A stretch of 64,000 bases of DNA, taken from Vigna angularis (Eukaryota > Streptophyta > Magnoliopsida > Fabales > Fabaceae). Below, one piece after another: positions 1 through 13,800 of the stretch. The notes beneath the pieces are model-generated. The model saw only the letters and a list, made by a program, of their open reading frames with translations, was not told the origin of the DNA and did not search any database. Position numbers and translations under genes: made by a program. Position 1 is the stretch's first letter, and each line of letters opens with the position of its first letter. Location of the stretch: contig NC_068976.1 of assembly GCF_016808095.1 (NCBI RefSeq), forward strand, positions 20,740,371-20,804,370. The letters are read 5' to 3'.

Positions 1-728
1 ATAAAAGGGAGTGCTTTAAATTAAATGAGAAGTCACCATCAACTATGTATAAACATATAAACATATATAGGTAATAAATCTTTCAACCAACTGACTAATA
101 ATTATCGAATCAATTGGCTTTTAAAGATTAAAATATTGCCTCATGCTGATTTTTTTATTTTATTTTTGTATTTCTTTTAAAATATGTCAAATTGCTGGAT
201 GTATTAACAGGAAAAAAAATAGAGGGACTTGGTATATTTAAGATTTGAAATGGAAACTAAAGGTGATGAGACGACAACTTTATCGTTCTCTTCGTAAGAC
301 AAAAAAATGTATAAAAGATAATTGATGTAAAATATGAATAGATGTTGAGTGAGAATATACGATGTACTACTATTGGATCAAGAAATCACGCCACATGCAG
401 AAGCAGGTATAAGAATTAATTATAATATATTTTTTGTATTGAAAAAGAAAAAATTGATTATTTGGTTTAGAAAAAAATGAACCACACACTGACTTTAGAA
501 AGATTAAGATAGAGAAACACTCCCCAATTAGCTCCAAACACTAAAGTGAGGGTGCAAAAGTAGAAGGAATAAAAGCAAAGAAGAAAAACAAAGTTCTAAG
601 CCAAAAGCTCCCTTTCCCATAACAAGCAACCACATGGAATTTAAGTCTTAGCTCAAATATCATTCTCAAAGCTACCTTTATTTTTCTTCTTCTTGGCCCT
701 CTTCTTCTTCTCCATTCTTCTCTCTTCC
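1..728 (+). promoter_or_regulatory. Upstream region and 5' leader of the WRKY gene
   Basis: AT-rich DNA with no coding potential. The last 60-70 bases before the WRKY ATG at 729 are rich in CTT/TTC, as in many plant leaders. A six-codon open frame (ATG at 634, TAG ending at 651) would be an upstream ORF if transcription starts before it. The transcription start cannot be placed from sequence alone. Confidence 0.4.
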
Positions 729-2577
729 ATGGCGAATGAGAAGGATCGTTTTTATGACCCTTTTCATTACAACCACCACGAACACCAACTCAACCACTCT
801 TCAAACTTTCCATTCTTTAGGGATAACAACTCTACACCAATTGCCTCACAAAACTTTCAAGGGTTTGATCATCATCATCATAATCCTTCTCATCAACGCA
901 CCACTTTCACTGACTGCTTACATGGTTCCATGGATTACAACACCCTCTCCAGAGCCTTTGACATGTCTTGCTCATCTTCTGAAGTGCTCTCTTCCATTGA
1001 TGAAAACCCCAAGAAGCCTAGTGCAGGAGACTCCGCAGGGATCAGTGGAAACCAGTCAACACCCAATTCATCGGTTTCCTCGTCTTCCAATGAAGCTGAA
1101 GCACTCATAGAAGAAGACTCCACCAAAAGCCAGAAGAAAGATAAACAGCCAAAAGGGTGCGAAGATGAAGAAGAAAAGCCTAAGAAAGAGTAGGTTTGAT
1201 TAGTTTTTTCTTCTTTTGCCCCTATTCCTTTTTTATTTCCGATAGATCAATGAAGGGGAGAAGGTTTTTTTGTCCCGTACAATTTATCTTTTTCTTCCTT
1301 TCAACACACGAATAGGATCTGATTAATTAATATCTCTTATTTTCTAGAGGTACATACAATTTTGAATTTCCTCTCTGAATTACTATTTACTAATGCAATT
1401 ATATTATCACTCGGCGTCTTTTCAGTTGTTCATGACTTTTTGTGTTTCTTATGAAATGAATTTGGTCAATCAATCTTGTCTGTTATACTATATATATACA
1501 GTGCCGTACGTGAATGCTATATATTATCATTGTGTGTGACTAAAATGGAGAAATAGTGTGGAACAATCATGGGAACTTAACCCTAAAATAATTGCTATCG
1601 GTTTGGTGAGTTACTTGAGGCACATAGATATATATGTTGCGGTGAATTTGACTGATATTTTGGAGCGTTTCAGGAACAAGCCTAAAAAGAAAGAGAAAAA
1701 GCCAAGAGAGCCTCGTTTTGCCTTCTTGACTAAAAGTGAGATAGACAACCTTGAAGATGGATACAGATGGAGAAAATATGGACAGAAAGCAGTCAAGAAC
1801 AGTCCCTACCCAAGGTTCATTATTTTCCAATTTTGAAATTTCTTATCTACCTACGTGGGGCATTATTATCGTTTCAAACCAAAAATGATGAAGCCTTGTT
1901 TTTTCTATAGCCGAAAAAAATGATTAAGAGTTGTTGAATTTCTGCACCAAAATCATCATATGTGTATTGAAACACAAAGTGTTTCGTTTCCTTGTTATTG
2001 TCATATATATATACACATCGATGTAATGATTCATATCTTTGTCATATTAAGGCTTCGTAACGGCTTGTTTCTTGTAATCTACTATCTAATGATGAAGTTG
2101 GAGACACGACATGCAGTACTATATATATGATCATTTACACGTATGAATGTTGAATCTGACAAGACTGGTTATTTGTAATGCAGGAGCTACTATAGATGCA
2201 CCAGTCAGAAGTGCAGCGTAAAGAAAAGGGTGGAAAGATCATTCCAAGATCCATCAATTGTGATCACAACATATGAAGGGCAACACAACCATCACTGTCC
2301 AGCAACACTAAGGGGCAGTGCTGCCACCATGTTGTCAGCACCTCCTTTTTTTGGTTCCTCTTACATGGGCTCAAGCTTACCTCAAGATTTTCTTGCTCAG
2401 TTTCTTCCAAGTTATACCCAAAGTGATCATCAAAATCCAATGTTCAACCAAAACCTTTCCAACAATCTCCATCTCCAGCCACAACAACATCAGCAGCACC
2501 AGTTCCAACTCCCTCGTGACTATGGTTTGCTGCAAGACCTGCTGCCATCATCATTCCCAGGCAAACAAGAGCCTTGA
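729..2577 (+). CDS. WRKY transcription factor, group IIc (WRKY28/WRKY71-like)
   Basis: Sequence-specific nuclear DNA-binding protein of the WRKY family, which binds W-boxes (TTGACC/T). Three coding exons: 729-1189, 1674-1814, 2184-2577; spliced product 331 residues. The first donor GT overlaps the last G of GAG and the T of an in-frame TAG, so the unspliced frame stops at once while the spliced frame continues Glu-Asn-Lys. The WRKYGQK heptapeptide is at residues 186-192. The zinc ligands are C206, C211, H235 and H237 (C-X4-C-X23-H-X-H, group I C-terminal/IIc spacing). The second intron interrupts the domain at the Pro-Arg codon, the family's usual place. The N-terminus is His/Asn/Ser-rich, a Lys-rich stretch precedes the domain, and the C-terminus is Gln/His-rich. 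Intron 1 holds a reverse W-box (GGTCAA at 1463-1468), which would fit auto- or cross-regulation. The WRKY28/71/8 clade is my recollection of the N-terminal motifs. Confidence 0.93.
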
Positions 2578-5500
2578 ACTTACAAAAAACTTGGTGCATG
2601 TTTTGATTTATTTATTTCAGAAAAAATACTAGTTTTATATTTCACTACTATAAAAATTTAAGTTACAGTAACGGGTGACCTTTTGTACGTTTCAAACACT
2701 ATCCGTTAGTAAAAGAAAAGCAGTATTTTCTGTGATATTCTTTTAAGAAAAACCATTATTTTTTCACGATAAACAAAATCAAACATGCACTAACCAAATG
2801 TTGCAGTGTACACTGTCTATACGTGTATGTAGTAAGTATAGTGGCTTCTTCTTTTTACTTGATTATTTATATCTCTGGTGATCTCTTTAAGTGATGTATG
2901 AAGAATATTTGTATGGAAATGGAAGACAGGTCTATATATGGTAGTTGCCGAAGATCTAATTAAGAGCATTAAATGAGTATTTTAGAAATTGTGAATTTGT
3001 GCACATGACATTGATCTTGATTACTCTTAAGTACATAGTTTGGTGAATTTTGTCAAAAATGTCAGAGATGGACGGTGTGTTTTTCATTAGAGTACTTTGC
3101 AAGTTGCAAGTATAAAGGAGACGATGAAGGATTGAAAAGACGTATCATACATGTATGAATGATCTTTATCAGTGAAAGGTATTGACAGGACTTGGTGATG
3201 GTTTCTTGGATCACTAACACAAAGGGTGGTCAAGAACAGTATGGTGAAGATTAGTAACACCATGGCATGACAACGTAGTATGCTCGTAATTTTTTGTATT
3301 GCAGTTCTTATATATTCAAATGATGGGGGAATTAACCAAGAACATGTACTTGAGTATATAAGGTTGTTTTAAGGGAGCCGCGTGTGTATATATATAGATA
3401 GAGATATAGATATAAACATATATTGCGGCGTTTCAGTTATAGTGTATATGTGCTAGCGTGTGTAAGTATACTTTATGTTGTGGACAAATACCTAACTTTT
3501 TAAGATTGATGTGATCTTGAGTTAGTAGTGTTATTCATTCTTCTTTTTCTTTTGTGGTGAAACCAAATCTAAGAATCAATATAGATTACTCAAATGCAAG
3601 CTTAAATTAATTAGCTATCCGAAAATGATATTTTTAGGCTTATAGAAATTTTTTCCATCTATTTGACATTACATTTTTTGCTTTTTATTATTTTTCTTCT
3701 TCTTAAAAATATAAGTTTTTTTTTTATGATATTTTAATTTTATAATATATATCAAATGAATATAAATATATGTTATTCTATTATTATTCTTAATTATGAG
3801 TATATTTTTCACTGTAAAGTTAAAATTGTCTTTTTTTCTTTGAGAAAAATAGACAAATTGTCAGATAATAAATCAGTGTTTTTTGTTTTTTATTTAAGAA
3901 AACAAAGCAGTGGTGTCACATACAGCAGTCTTGCTTCTATGAAATCCATGGGGTTTAAATATAGAAAGGATGTGAAGGTTTTATTTATCCATTCGTAATT
4001 TCCCTCAAAGAAACTATTTTTAATCTAAAATTATGGTGAAATTTCATTCCTTTACAAATGCTAATTGGAAGCAAGGGTTTCCTCTCATATTAATCTTTCA
4101 GAAAAGGATGCAATTTTTTTTATTTCAATTAATATACTGCATCCAATTTTTTTTTTCATTTTATAAAAAAACCAAACATTATGATGTAAATTCATTGCAC
4201 TTACGAATTATAGACATATTTGAACACTTTGACATATATTTTAAAATAAATATTATAATATCCTAAGAATTAGATAAATTATAATATCTTTTTCGCCCTC
4301 TTTTCAACATTTGATTTAAGATATATATGTATATGTCATACTAATGTTATGTTTTATTACAGTTATGTGTTATATATTATGACATAATTTATAAAAACTT
4401 ATGGGGTCTCTACACTTGTGTGATATTATTACTTTTGGCTTGTGTTGTGTGTGTACTTTGTAGGTTATATACTAATATTATCTTTTTAGTTTGATTAGAT
4501 CCTCATTTGTTATTCAACATTTATTTGAACTAATTTAAGTCATAATTAACTAATTTGCTTTGTGTATACATTCTTTAATTATTTTTATCCTTCATATGAG
4601 CCTTTGATTATAAGTTTTGATCACAATTTATCAATATCTTCTTTTACATCTGGGTGTTTTTTTAATACTCTTATAAACAAGGATCGAGTACGAATTTATA
4701 TTATTGGTGAATACGATCATATTGATTGGAGCCTTAGAAATTAATCAGTTTTGTATTTTAGATTCAAGACTATGATTATAGTAATTTTCATCGAGGATTG
4801 TCGTATGATTTCATGAGAGAAGACTGATTTTGTGATTGAAACATTGGTTCAGATGATATATATCTTTGAAAAAAAAAATATTAATTGCGAATACCATAGA
4901 ATAGAGTTAAAAATTAATGCAGAGTAAGTGGCTTATTTGGGAAATTAAAACTTAGTTAAGATCTGCGTTAATGCTGCGACATTTACATATTAACTTTTAA
5001 ATCGTTATAAACATAAATTCATTTATTTTATTTTTCTTTTCTTTCTTTGCCATTCTCACAAACTTATAGCATTTTTAATTTTTTTTTTTCTTTATCCATT
5101 CTATATACTATTATTTCAACAAGTAGTTTGTGGGTAATTTTTATAAACCGATTATTAAAGTTAAATTGTATAAGTGTAATTAGTATTGCGTTTGAAAAAT
5201 AATTCAGAGTAGACTTTACTGTTTATAATACTCTTACGTTTCTGAAGAATAGTTGTCTCATAAAGCATAATTGTACTCTTCATTAGAGAAACATAATAAT
5301 GTTTAATTGTTGATTAGGATGGCCACACATACAAGTTGGGAGTTTTATGAAATCAAGCAATATTTCACTGTATCTTCATAAAATATTCAGTTGTTAAAAT
5401 TTAAAAATACATTATTAAAAAATCTTTAATCAGTAGTAATTTTTTAAGAAGTTCTTCCACTTAAAAAAATATATGCTATCGGTTCTATACATAAATTAAG

Positions 5501-7049
5501 AAAAATTTCTTGTATAAAGAACAGTCATTTCAAAATATAAATATAAAGTTTCAACTTAAATAATTAAACATAATTAAATAAAAATTAAAGAAACAAAAAT
5601 ATAAGTTTCTCTTAAAATTTCTCAACAATGTATAAGATTCTCAAACCTGACATGTATGGAAATCACAAGAAGCATATAACAAGGTAATTTAAGCAACTCT
5701 TATAAAAAGAGCTATTGCTCATATCTTATTTTTTATTTTTTTGTCTTTCTAAACTATTTAAAAGTTAAATATATCAAAAATTGCACTGTAAAATTAAAAA
5801 GGATATATTTTATTGACACATTTAAATTTTCTGTTTAATACTCACAATTTTCTGCTAATTTTACTTTAGACTACCAAATTCTTAATAGGGAAATTTGTCA
5901 CATGTTATATGGCACACAAAGTCAAAACAGGTGAAGCTAATAGGGTTGACTAGCTGAGGGCTCTTTCAATGTTCAAAACATTATATAATCACTAAATAAA
6001 AAATATATAAATTTACTGTTAATTAATTTTTTTAAAAAAATTAAATAACTTTGGCTCTTTTGGATAATTGATGACTTTGAGGAAACGAGGGAAAACAGTA
6101 ATTGTTAAAAAATTCTAATTGAGCAGAAGACAAATAAAAAGTGACAAAACATATTTTCTTTTTGATGGTAAAGATGATCAGAAAGGTTTTGTAGATGGCA
6201 GAAGTCATAATCATAATTTCCATAAAATCGGTTTACCATAATTAACGGAAGTAATTAACAAACTGTTTTTAGCATCCAAATTCCAAACTGTCTTAATTAA
6301 TTTCATGAATGAATCATTGAGTGCCTCCATTATTGATTCATTGTTTGCTCTGCCGCCATAGAAGCTTTTTAATAAGCTTCACCTTTCTCTCGACAAAACT
6401 TGAACCCTTAACAGTTTCTTTGTCTCCTGTTTCTGCTTTTAGTTTATTCTAATTCTATCAAACATTACAACAACAACAAAAATTACATTAATTACACCAT
6501 CATTTCCTTTTTTTTTTAAATCTTTACACTATCTTCTTTTATCAATGTTTTCTAATGTTTACAGATCGAAAACCTTCAAAGATTCTAATATTGCACAAAA
6601 CCCTACTGATTAGTGTAATTGATTATAAATTTTAAATTTATTTCCAATCATAATTTTAAAAAATCAAGATCAATATACCCACTATCTCACCTGAAATGTT
6701 GAGTTAATTTATAATTGTACGAGATAACTCTTTTAATCAAGATATTTAGACAAGAATATCATTGATTGATAATTAATATTTTTTCTTTCAAATGATATTA
6801 CTCTCATCCCACAATGAATTTAGTTTTACTTTTTAATTCTAAATTTATTTATATTCCCAAATTTTAATGAAATGTTAATATTTTTCACAATTTATCTTTC
6901 AATAAATTACATTAACTGTTTAATTCACGTTAGATAAAAATAAAAATAGCTTTTTCATAATTTATCACCAATTATAAGTTTGCAACTTTAGTAATATAGT
7001 CATATTCAAATGCCTTGGTTTAATTTTTAAAGTCGATTGAAAATATGTG

Positions 7050-7084
<35 letters not shown>

Positions 7085-8158
7085 ATAATTTTAATTATAT
7101 TTTTCCAAAAAAAAATATTTTCATTAACTAATTTTTTTAACTAATTTTATGAATGCATGTATATACATAGCACCCTTGTCTACGTTTTCTATTAAATTTT
7201 ACTGATATCTTCAAAACCCTATTTCATTTACACTATTGTTATCCATGAACCCTAATTTCACTCTTTGAGAAAGAACCATCCATGAACCCTAATTTGTAAA
7301 GAGTGACAAACAACTGAGACTAAGAAAATGGTTAGAAAAGAAAACAAAGAACAGTTGACATGGAATAAGATAGCATTGTATTGTCTTGATTATGAAAAAG
7401 ATTTGTCAAAATTATCAATTAGAAGTAGAATTAGACGTAGAAATTTAGTTTAGAGAATGAAGTTAGTGTTCTTACTCCATTTTTCTTTACCATGTTCCCG
7501 ATGGCCATGAACAATTACAATTCACTGATACTGAAAAGATTAATGAATCACAACTTGTCCAACTTGTCAACATTATCAGTCCTTCGTTTGTCTACACATT
7601 CGGATACAAACAAATATAAAGTTGTTACCCAATAAAAAGTTTGAGTGATATGCAAGCAATATCTTATATATAATAAAGAAAATGTTTCTTTAATGCAGAA
7701 CAGTTAAAACTTATCATGTTTTAAGCTTGTGTCAGAAATCTCTATAAAAAATAAAGAGTACATCAAATAATTTTCTTAATACATAGCTTATTTCAAATTC
7801 TATATGCAGTAGCTTCTGTACAATACACTGGATATGGACGTGATTGTGTGTATGGATGTCTTTCCAAACACACATGAAACACTACATTAATGTAGCAAGA
7901 GAGAAGATGCTGGTGTGTACGAGAAGTTTTGAAGAAATATAAACAATCTCACAATCTTTCTTTTCAATCTGAATCGATTTTGTGGTTAAAAAGTGACAGA
8001 TACTTGTAGGAATGAACTTGTTTTGTCTTTTTAGCAAATTCCAATCTCAAAGCAATGACCTAAAATGGTAATAGTTGCCATCTGATTCCAACTACATAAT
8101 CAATGTGGCTCGAACTGCTAAATGTTAAGATCACGTTTGGAAATCTGTTGGTGAGTGG

Positions 8159-8161
<3 letters not shown>
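2578..8161. other. Gene-poor AT-rich intergenic region
   Basis: No coding region is supported. Open frames here are short, low-complexity and lack splice partners. A near-duplicated phrase (CCATGAACCCTAATTT) occurs twice around 7242-7295. The rest is A/T-rich DNA with simple repeats. Confidence 0.6.
7050..7082. repeat. (TA)n microsatellite
   Basis: About 16 uninterrupted TA units in intergenic DNA. Confidence 0.95.

Positions 8162-8191
<30 letters not shown>
8162..8191. repeat. (AT)n microsatellite
   Basis: About 15 AT units, just before the LTR-like segment. Confidence 0.93.
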
Positions 8192-8195
<4 letters not shown>

Positions 8196-8299
8196 AAAGC
8201 AGATAAAATTGTGTGAAAAGTCATTTAAATCAAAGTGTCGTTTGTATAATCAGAGTTACACTTAATCAATCTACATTGGATAAAAGATATCTATTTGTT

Positions 8300-8665
8300 A
8301 CTATGGGCTTATATCCTCCCGATCGGATACGATAACATACTGGCTTGACAAGACCGAATGGTAGGTGTGTAGTGGAGAGCTTCGTAGTCAGTCAGATCCC
8401 GATAATAGTTAAGCGGAGTTAAAGCGTAATTAATATTACAACGGCTACTGATGACTGATTAAGACAGGTATTAATGACCATTAAAAGATAAATTAATTAG
8501 TCAAATTCTTATAAACTCTATAAATAGAGATTTAATTTCGAGATAATGTTTACATTTTGATAATCACATTACTTTAGACCTTCAGAGAAAGATTCTGACT
8601 TAAAGAAGCGGAATAAACTTTCAACGGAGACAACAACATCACAGGTGTTATCCTCGTCCCATTAT
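8300..8665 (+). mobile_element. Probable solo LTR or LTR-retrotransposon remnant
   Basis: This segment has clearly higher GC content than its flanks and reads like a retrotransposon LTR. It has a TATA-like CTCTATAAATAGAG at about 8517-8530. Some 70 bases later comes CAGAGAAAGATTCTGACTTA (8583-8602), followed by a GCGGAA run, resembling the transcribed R/U5 part of legume LTRs. No gag/pol frame, primer-binding site or second LTR is visible, and I could not fix the ends or a target duplication, so a decayed solo LTR is the best reading. Confidence 0.5.
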
Positions 8666-8689
8666 AGCAGAACCACTATTAAATTTTAC

Positions 8690-8795
8690 TCTTTATTTAT
8701 CTTATAATAAAATCATCCAAATATAAATCACATCACCTTAAATCAAATTTTAACCAAAATTAATTATGTTAAGTTCATCCAAACACACAAAAACA
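8690..8795 (-). mobile_element. Possible MITE end (hAT-like)
   Basis: Read on the minus strand, the segment starts GTGTTTGGATGAACTTAA and continues with a second TTTGGATGA phrase, a pattern I associate with abundant legume MITEs. A possible partner end (CACGTTTGGAAA near 8132) would enclose the LTR remnant, but the two ends do not match well. Treat as a lead only. Confidence 0.3.
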
Positions 8796-10835
8796 TATGC
8801 TTTGTTTGGGGAAAAAACTGTGATTGGTTCATAAAAAATGTAAAGTAAAAAGATAAGTGTAAGTTTTTAGCAATAAAAAAGTGAATATGATGAATACAGG
8901 TCAACATAAGTGATATATGAAATAGGTGCAGTAAATAACACGTTTGTAAAGGGAAGGAAGTAGAAGTCAAAAGCTGTGGCAATATGGGCCAAGTTGCCCC
9001 ATTCCCCATGGAGCATGTAAAGTGATGGCAGAGAAAGATTGTTATTGATTATTGATGGAAGCAAGAACCCTAGATGCTAGAGAAGCTGTCCCTGAAAATA
9101 GGTCTACTTTATCAGAATAATGAATTATTATGTATTCCACTTTCACCGTTTGAAGCCTTCAACTTGAATCATTTCTTTGACTGTCTGCCCAATAAGTGCT
9201 TCCTCAAGAAACTCCAATCTATGCATTCTTTTTCCCTTGGGGTGAGAAATGGGACAATCAGTCAGGCTTCAAATAACAGATCAAAGTTAAAAGTTTTTCC
9301 CTTTCTCGTAGTTTCACTAACATCCACTGTACAAATTTTACAATTTAAGATTCCTTCATGACACTGCCATCAATGGGACAGAAATTCTGTTGAAGAGAAT
9401 CAAAAGGTAATCATAACTAGCTTAGCCATTCACAATTTTAGTGCATGAACCAACAGTGCAAAAGTGAGGGAAAATCTTATTCATACTGGGGTACTGTGCC
9501 ATTCGGTGGTGGCATCTTCAAATGAACACTTCACTCTGTAGAAATGAAACAATCTGAGTGCCCTTTTCTTGTCAGATCTTTTGTGCAAGTTGGGATTTGA
9601 ACCACAGATATATGACATTGCTTTCCCTACACGTATAAGCACTTTTGTTGACTGTAGAATAAGGAGGAATCAGATTGTTGAGAAAATAACACAATTAAGT
9701 CAAAGTGCTGCTGCATGAGAACATTTGCAAAACTTATTTAACTTCTTCTATGAACCGTATCATACATGACCATATAAGTTTCAAAAGCTTCAGACATTGT
9801 AGTTTTTAAAAATCTTAATAAAACGCATATGTTTGTAACTTTTCGAATAAATTATATTAACCACCTCTGCATTGTTGTGAAATTGTATAGATTTCTTATA
9901 TTTCCTTAAACATTTACATCACTTGAAAACAAAAGTATGACATTTCTAAACAATTAACAAGGTTATATAATGTATAAAAGATATTTGTATAATATTTTTC
10001 AAACATTTAAAAGAAATAGTATAGAAAGACAGAAGAAAACAGAAAAAACAAAAACTGTATAATCTCGCAAAAAGTTCAAAAGTAGTTATTATAATTTGCG
10101 CTACCTTTTTAGCAAGTTCCCTTAAGAAATAAACTCTCTGATGTTAAGAACAAGTTGTTTAAGAAAAAACTATTCTTACACGTAAGTTCTACACTGTCAC
10201 CACTTTGCAGAAAATCATCAGTACGATACTGAATAATATCTTTCACCAAAACATCATGTTTTTTTTACCACTGCAAGATTATTTTATTAGAATGAAGATA
10301 TAAAATGACAATAATTGAGTCTACTGTGAAATTGAATAAAAACTGATTTTTATCTAAAAATATCAATGAACTCATTCAAGATGCTTGAAAAATATATCAT
10401 CATCACCTGATTAATGTTATATTGAAGCTAAAAGCAAAATGACAAGGAAAATGAAGCCAAATATTCGTTTCTTTTTCACTATAGCCACTCTTCAGCAGCA
10501 TGCGACCATGTCAAGGGAATTAAAATAAAATAAATGAACAATCATGCAAGAAGACAGACCCCACATACATCTGTACAACACTAACACTCACCACCTATGT
10601 TCATTCAATCCTCTTTGCAAGGCTACTGTGTCATATCATCAATGGCAACATTCAATTTAAAACAAAAAACAAAACCTTCATTATCCAAAACAGGCTCTCT
10701 CTGATCTGATTCTATCCTCAGATGCATCAAAATTTTCTTGGGGGCACATAGTTGGAGATACGTGGTATAGATAAGTTACTATAACGTGTACAACGGGAAT
10801 TGTACATTCAAGCTAAGCCACGGAGTTGTCAATTC
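8796..10835. other. Intergenic region downstream of the receptor kinase
   Basis: No gene is supported. The stretch 8940-9660 is less AT-rich than its surroundings but holds only short open frames that resemble nothing I recognise. The segment just before 10836 is the likely 3' UTR of the kinase gene, which is read on the minus strand. Confidence 0.55.
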
Positions 10836-13800
10836 CTATCCTTGAGTTGTTTCAGTATGCCCCATCCTTTCAGCATCAGATGGACCCGAAATATCCTTCA
10901 CAGTTTCAATTTCCATGTTGACAGTGCCACTCTTTCTGTTTCTTCTATCCTGAAAGTGATTATATCAATCTTACATTTTGATGTTTTTTCAACATATATA
11001 CTTAATATTCCAGATATAAGCACCAAAAAACTTGCTTTAAAATGAGGACCTGGCTCTTTATATACTACAATGCATCACAATGCCATGTATGTAGAATGGT
11101 ATCTTCCCAATTTATGGCATAAATCATGCTTTCTTTTGTTGTCTTTTAGCTAATGAAGTAAAACTTGAGGAAGTATGTAGGCTGAAGAATACCAAAAAAA
11201 AAGTGGGTTTTATGTGTTGTTAGTCCTTGCGAAATTGACAAACTTTGATATAGTCCTCCAGAGAAAAAATATCAGATTTAGTACTTGTAAATTTTTAAAA
11301 ACTTTGAAAGTTGTCCTTATCAGCAGTTATTGATGATGAAACGTGCATCTAAATGTCATATTACATGTCATCCTAGAATGATCATTAACATGACGCTTAT
11401 GCCCATCACAAATACAATGTAGACCTTCTGAAAAAAATTAAAATTACAGGAATCATAAATAAATTTTTTACAAGGGCCAAAACCAAAATTTGTCAAAAAA
11501 GTGACCAAAAACATATTTTACCCCTAATTTCCCCCAAGAGTTTTCATTCAATATTGTATTTCTTTTAGTTGATGGAAGAATAGCCAACACATGCTTGAAG
11601 GAAATAATGTTAAGGATGCCCACAAGGTTAAAAGGTTGCAAAATGTGATAAAAAAACAATGAGACTCAAACTCAGCATCAATTAAACAACAGAACTTGTA
11701 TGAAATGACAGAGTATAGAAGGGAACCTCTCGGTATGGATATTCATCAGCTTCGAGCATTCTCACAACTTGACTCATTTTGGGCCTCTTGTCAGCATCAG
11801 GATCAATACATCTAAGTGCAACCAGAAGAGTGCGCTTTAAAGCACGCAAAGGTGGTTTAACTTCAAGGTTTGAGTCCACTACTTCTTCAGCCCTTCTTGT
11901 TCCTACCATCATTTTGAGCCATTCAACTAGATTAACCTGTCATAATGAGGATGAACAATATCTAATCACTATTAAGGATCATCACCTTCCAGTAGAAAGC
12001 ATGGTTAGAACTAGCAAGCTAGCAGAGTTCATAAGGATTAGGAACCTCATTGGCAGGACGAGCATAGTCTACAGGGTCCCTTCCAGTAACTGCTTCCAGC
12101 AAGAGGACACCAAAGCTGTAAATGTCACTCTTCTCATTTAACAAACCACTGTTCGCGTATTCTGGGGCCACATAACTGTAATCCACAACAGAAGTGAGTT
12201 TCCAGTAGTATGAATCCTTAAGTGTTAAATAAGGGATAATGAAATTTTCTGTATATACCCAAACGTTCCCATTACTCTTGTGGTTATGTAACTTTCTCCC
12301 GAATCCAAAAGTTTGGCCAAGCCAAAATCAGAAACCTTTGCATTGAATTCATCATCAATCAATATGTTGCTAGACTTTATGTCCCGATGAATAACCTTTG
12401 GTTCTATTGCTTCATGTAAATAAGCAAGCCTGCCACCAGTAACAGTATAATAGAGGGGTTCATCAGCATGACAAGGTCCACTGTTGAAACTTCCACAAAC
12501 ATAAATCTGTAACTAAGTAAAATGTTAAAACTAAAGTAGGTCAGATAATAACTAAGACTATGTTTGAACTGATTGAAGGAATGAAATCCATTCCATCCAA
12601 AACTTCTCCTTATCTCCTTCCCCAATATGGGAGTGTGAAACCAGTTTTTCTAATTCAATATCATTTCCTCAGAAAAGATTCTAACAATGCAATGGTATTT
12701 CATTCTATTTCATCTCACTCTGTTCCAAACATCAATAGATATCCAAATATAGCCAAAGATTAAGAGTTTACTCAGTGGTCCCATGGGCAGCGAGCTCTTA
12801 TTGTTGTTTAATCTAAAAACCTAATGGGCTTAGATATTTCAACATGCTGCAAACTATATGAAAATATAAAGTCAATAGCATAATACTATCAAGAAACAGA
12901 TAAACAGACCATTAAATATATTTTGACATTCTCAAAAAACAAATAGTAATAGCATTAATTAAAGGTACACACAGCATTTTACAATCAAATCTCACAGATG
13001 AGAGACTTATGATAATCAATCAGATGAGTTCGCAAAGACTGTACAAATTGCACACTGAACTTACGCTTTGGCTGTGCCAAGTATAACTTTCAAGCGGGCC
13101 TCCCAAGTAAGTGTCCCATGTTGGTGCATGTCTCCATGTAACCACTGTTCTAAGTTACCATTGTTCACATATTCATACACAAGCAGCCTGAATTTCAATT
13201 GGGAAGTACATTCATTATAACACAAAGAGACATAACATGGAGAAAAGCTTCGGTTCAAATTTTGAACCAAGGAGAACATAACTGTCACAAATCCAAGAAA
13301 AGAAATTACCTATGAACTCCCTCTACACAATATCCGAGAAGGCGTACGAGATGCTTATGTCTAACATGTCCTATAGCCTCCACTTCAACTCTGAATTCTT
13401 TCTCAGCCTGTCCCCTATGAATTCAATGTAGAAATAATTACACAAGTACATGTAGTGTCAGGAAAAATTAAAGAGTACATCAATGATCAATAAATATCCT
13501 TACAAGTTGTTAAGAAGTTTCTTCACTGCCACCTCAATTCCATTAATCAGTATTCCCTTGTAAACAACCCCATATCCACCCTCACCAATAATGTTCTCAG
13601 CTGAGAATCGTTTGGTTGCCATTTCCAGATCTCTGAGTGTAAACCAGTGGCCCCACCCAAGATGAGAAAATTCTGGCAAGCCAACTAATGGAGAGGCAGT
13701 AGCCAACCCTCCATGTGACAATGTGGATTGTTTCTTAACATTCCCGGAGTTTCCTTCTTCAGCTGACATTGAACTAAATCCTCTCTCATGATGATAAATT

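Noticed and set aside
9580..9655. tRNA-like words (GTTGGGATTTGAACCACAG) read for a minus-strand tRNA
   Set aside because: No matching acceptor stem or anticodon arm could be drawn. No convincing tRNA was found anywhere in the window.
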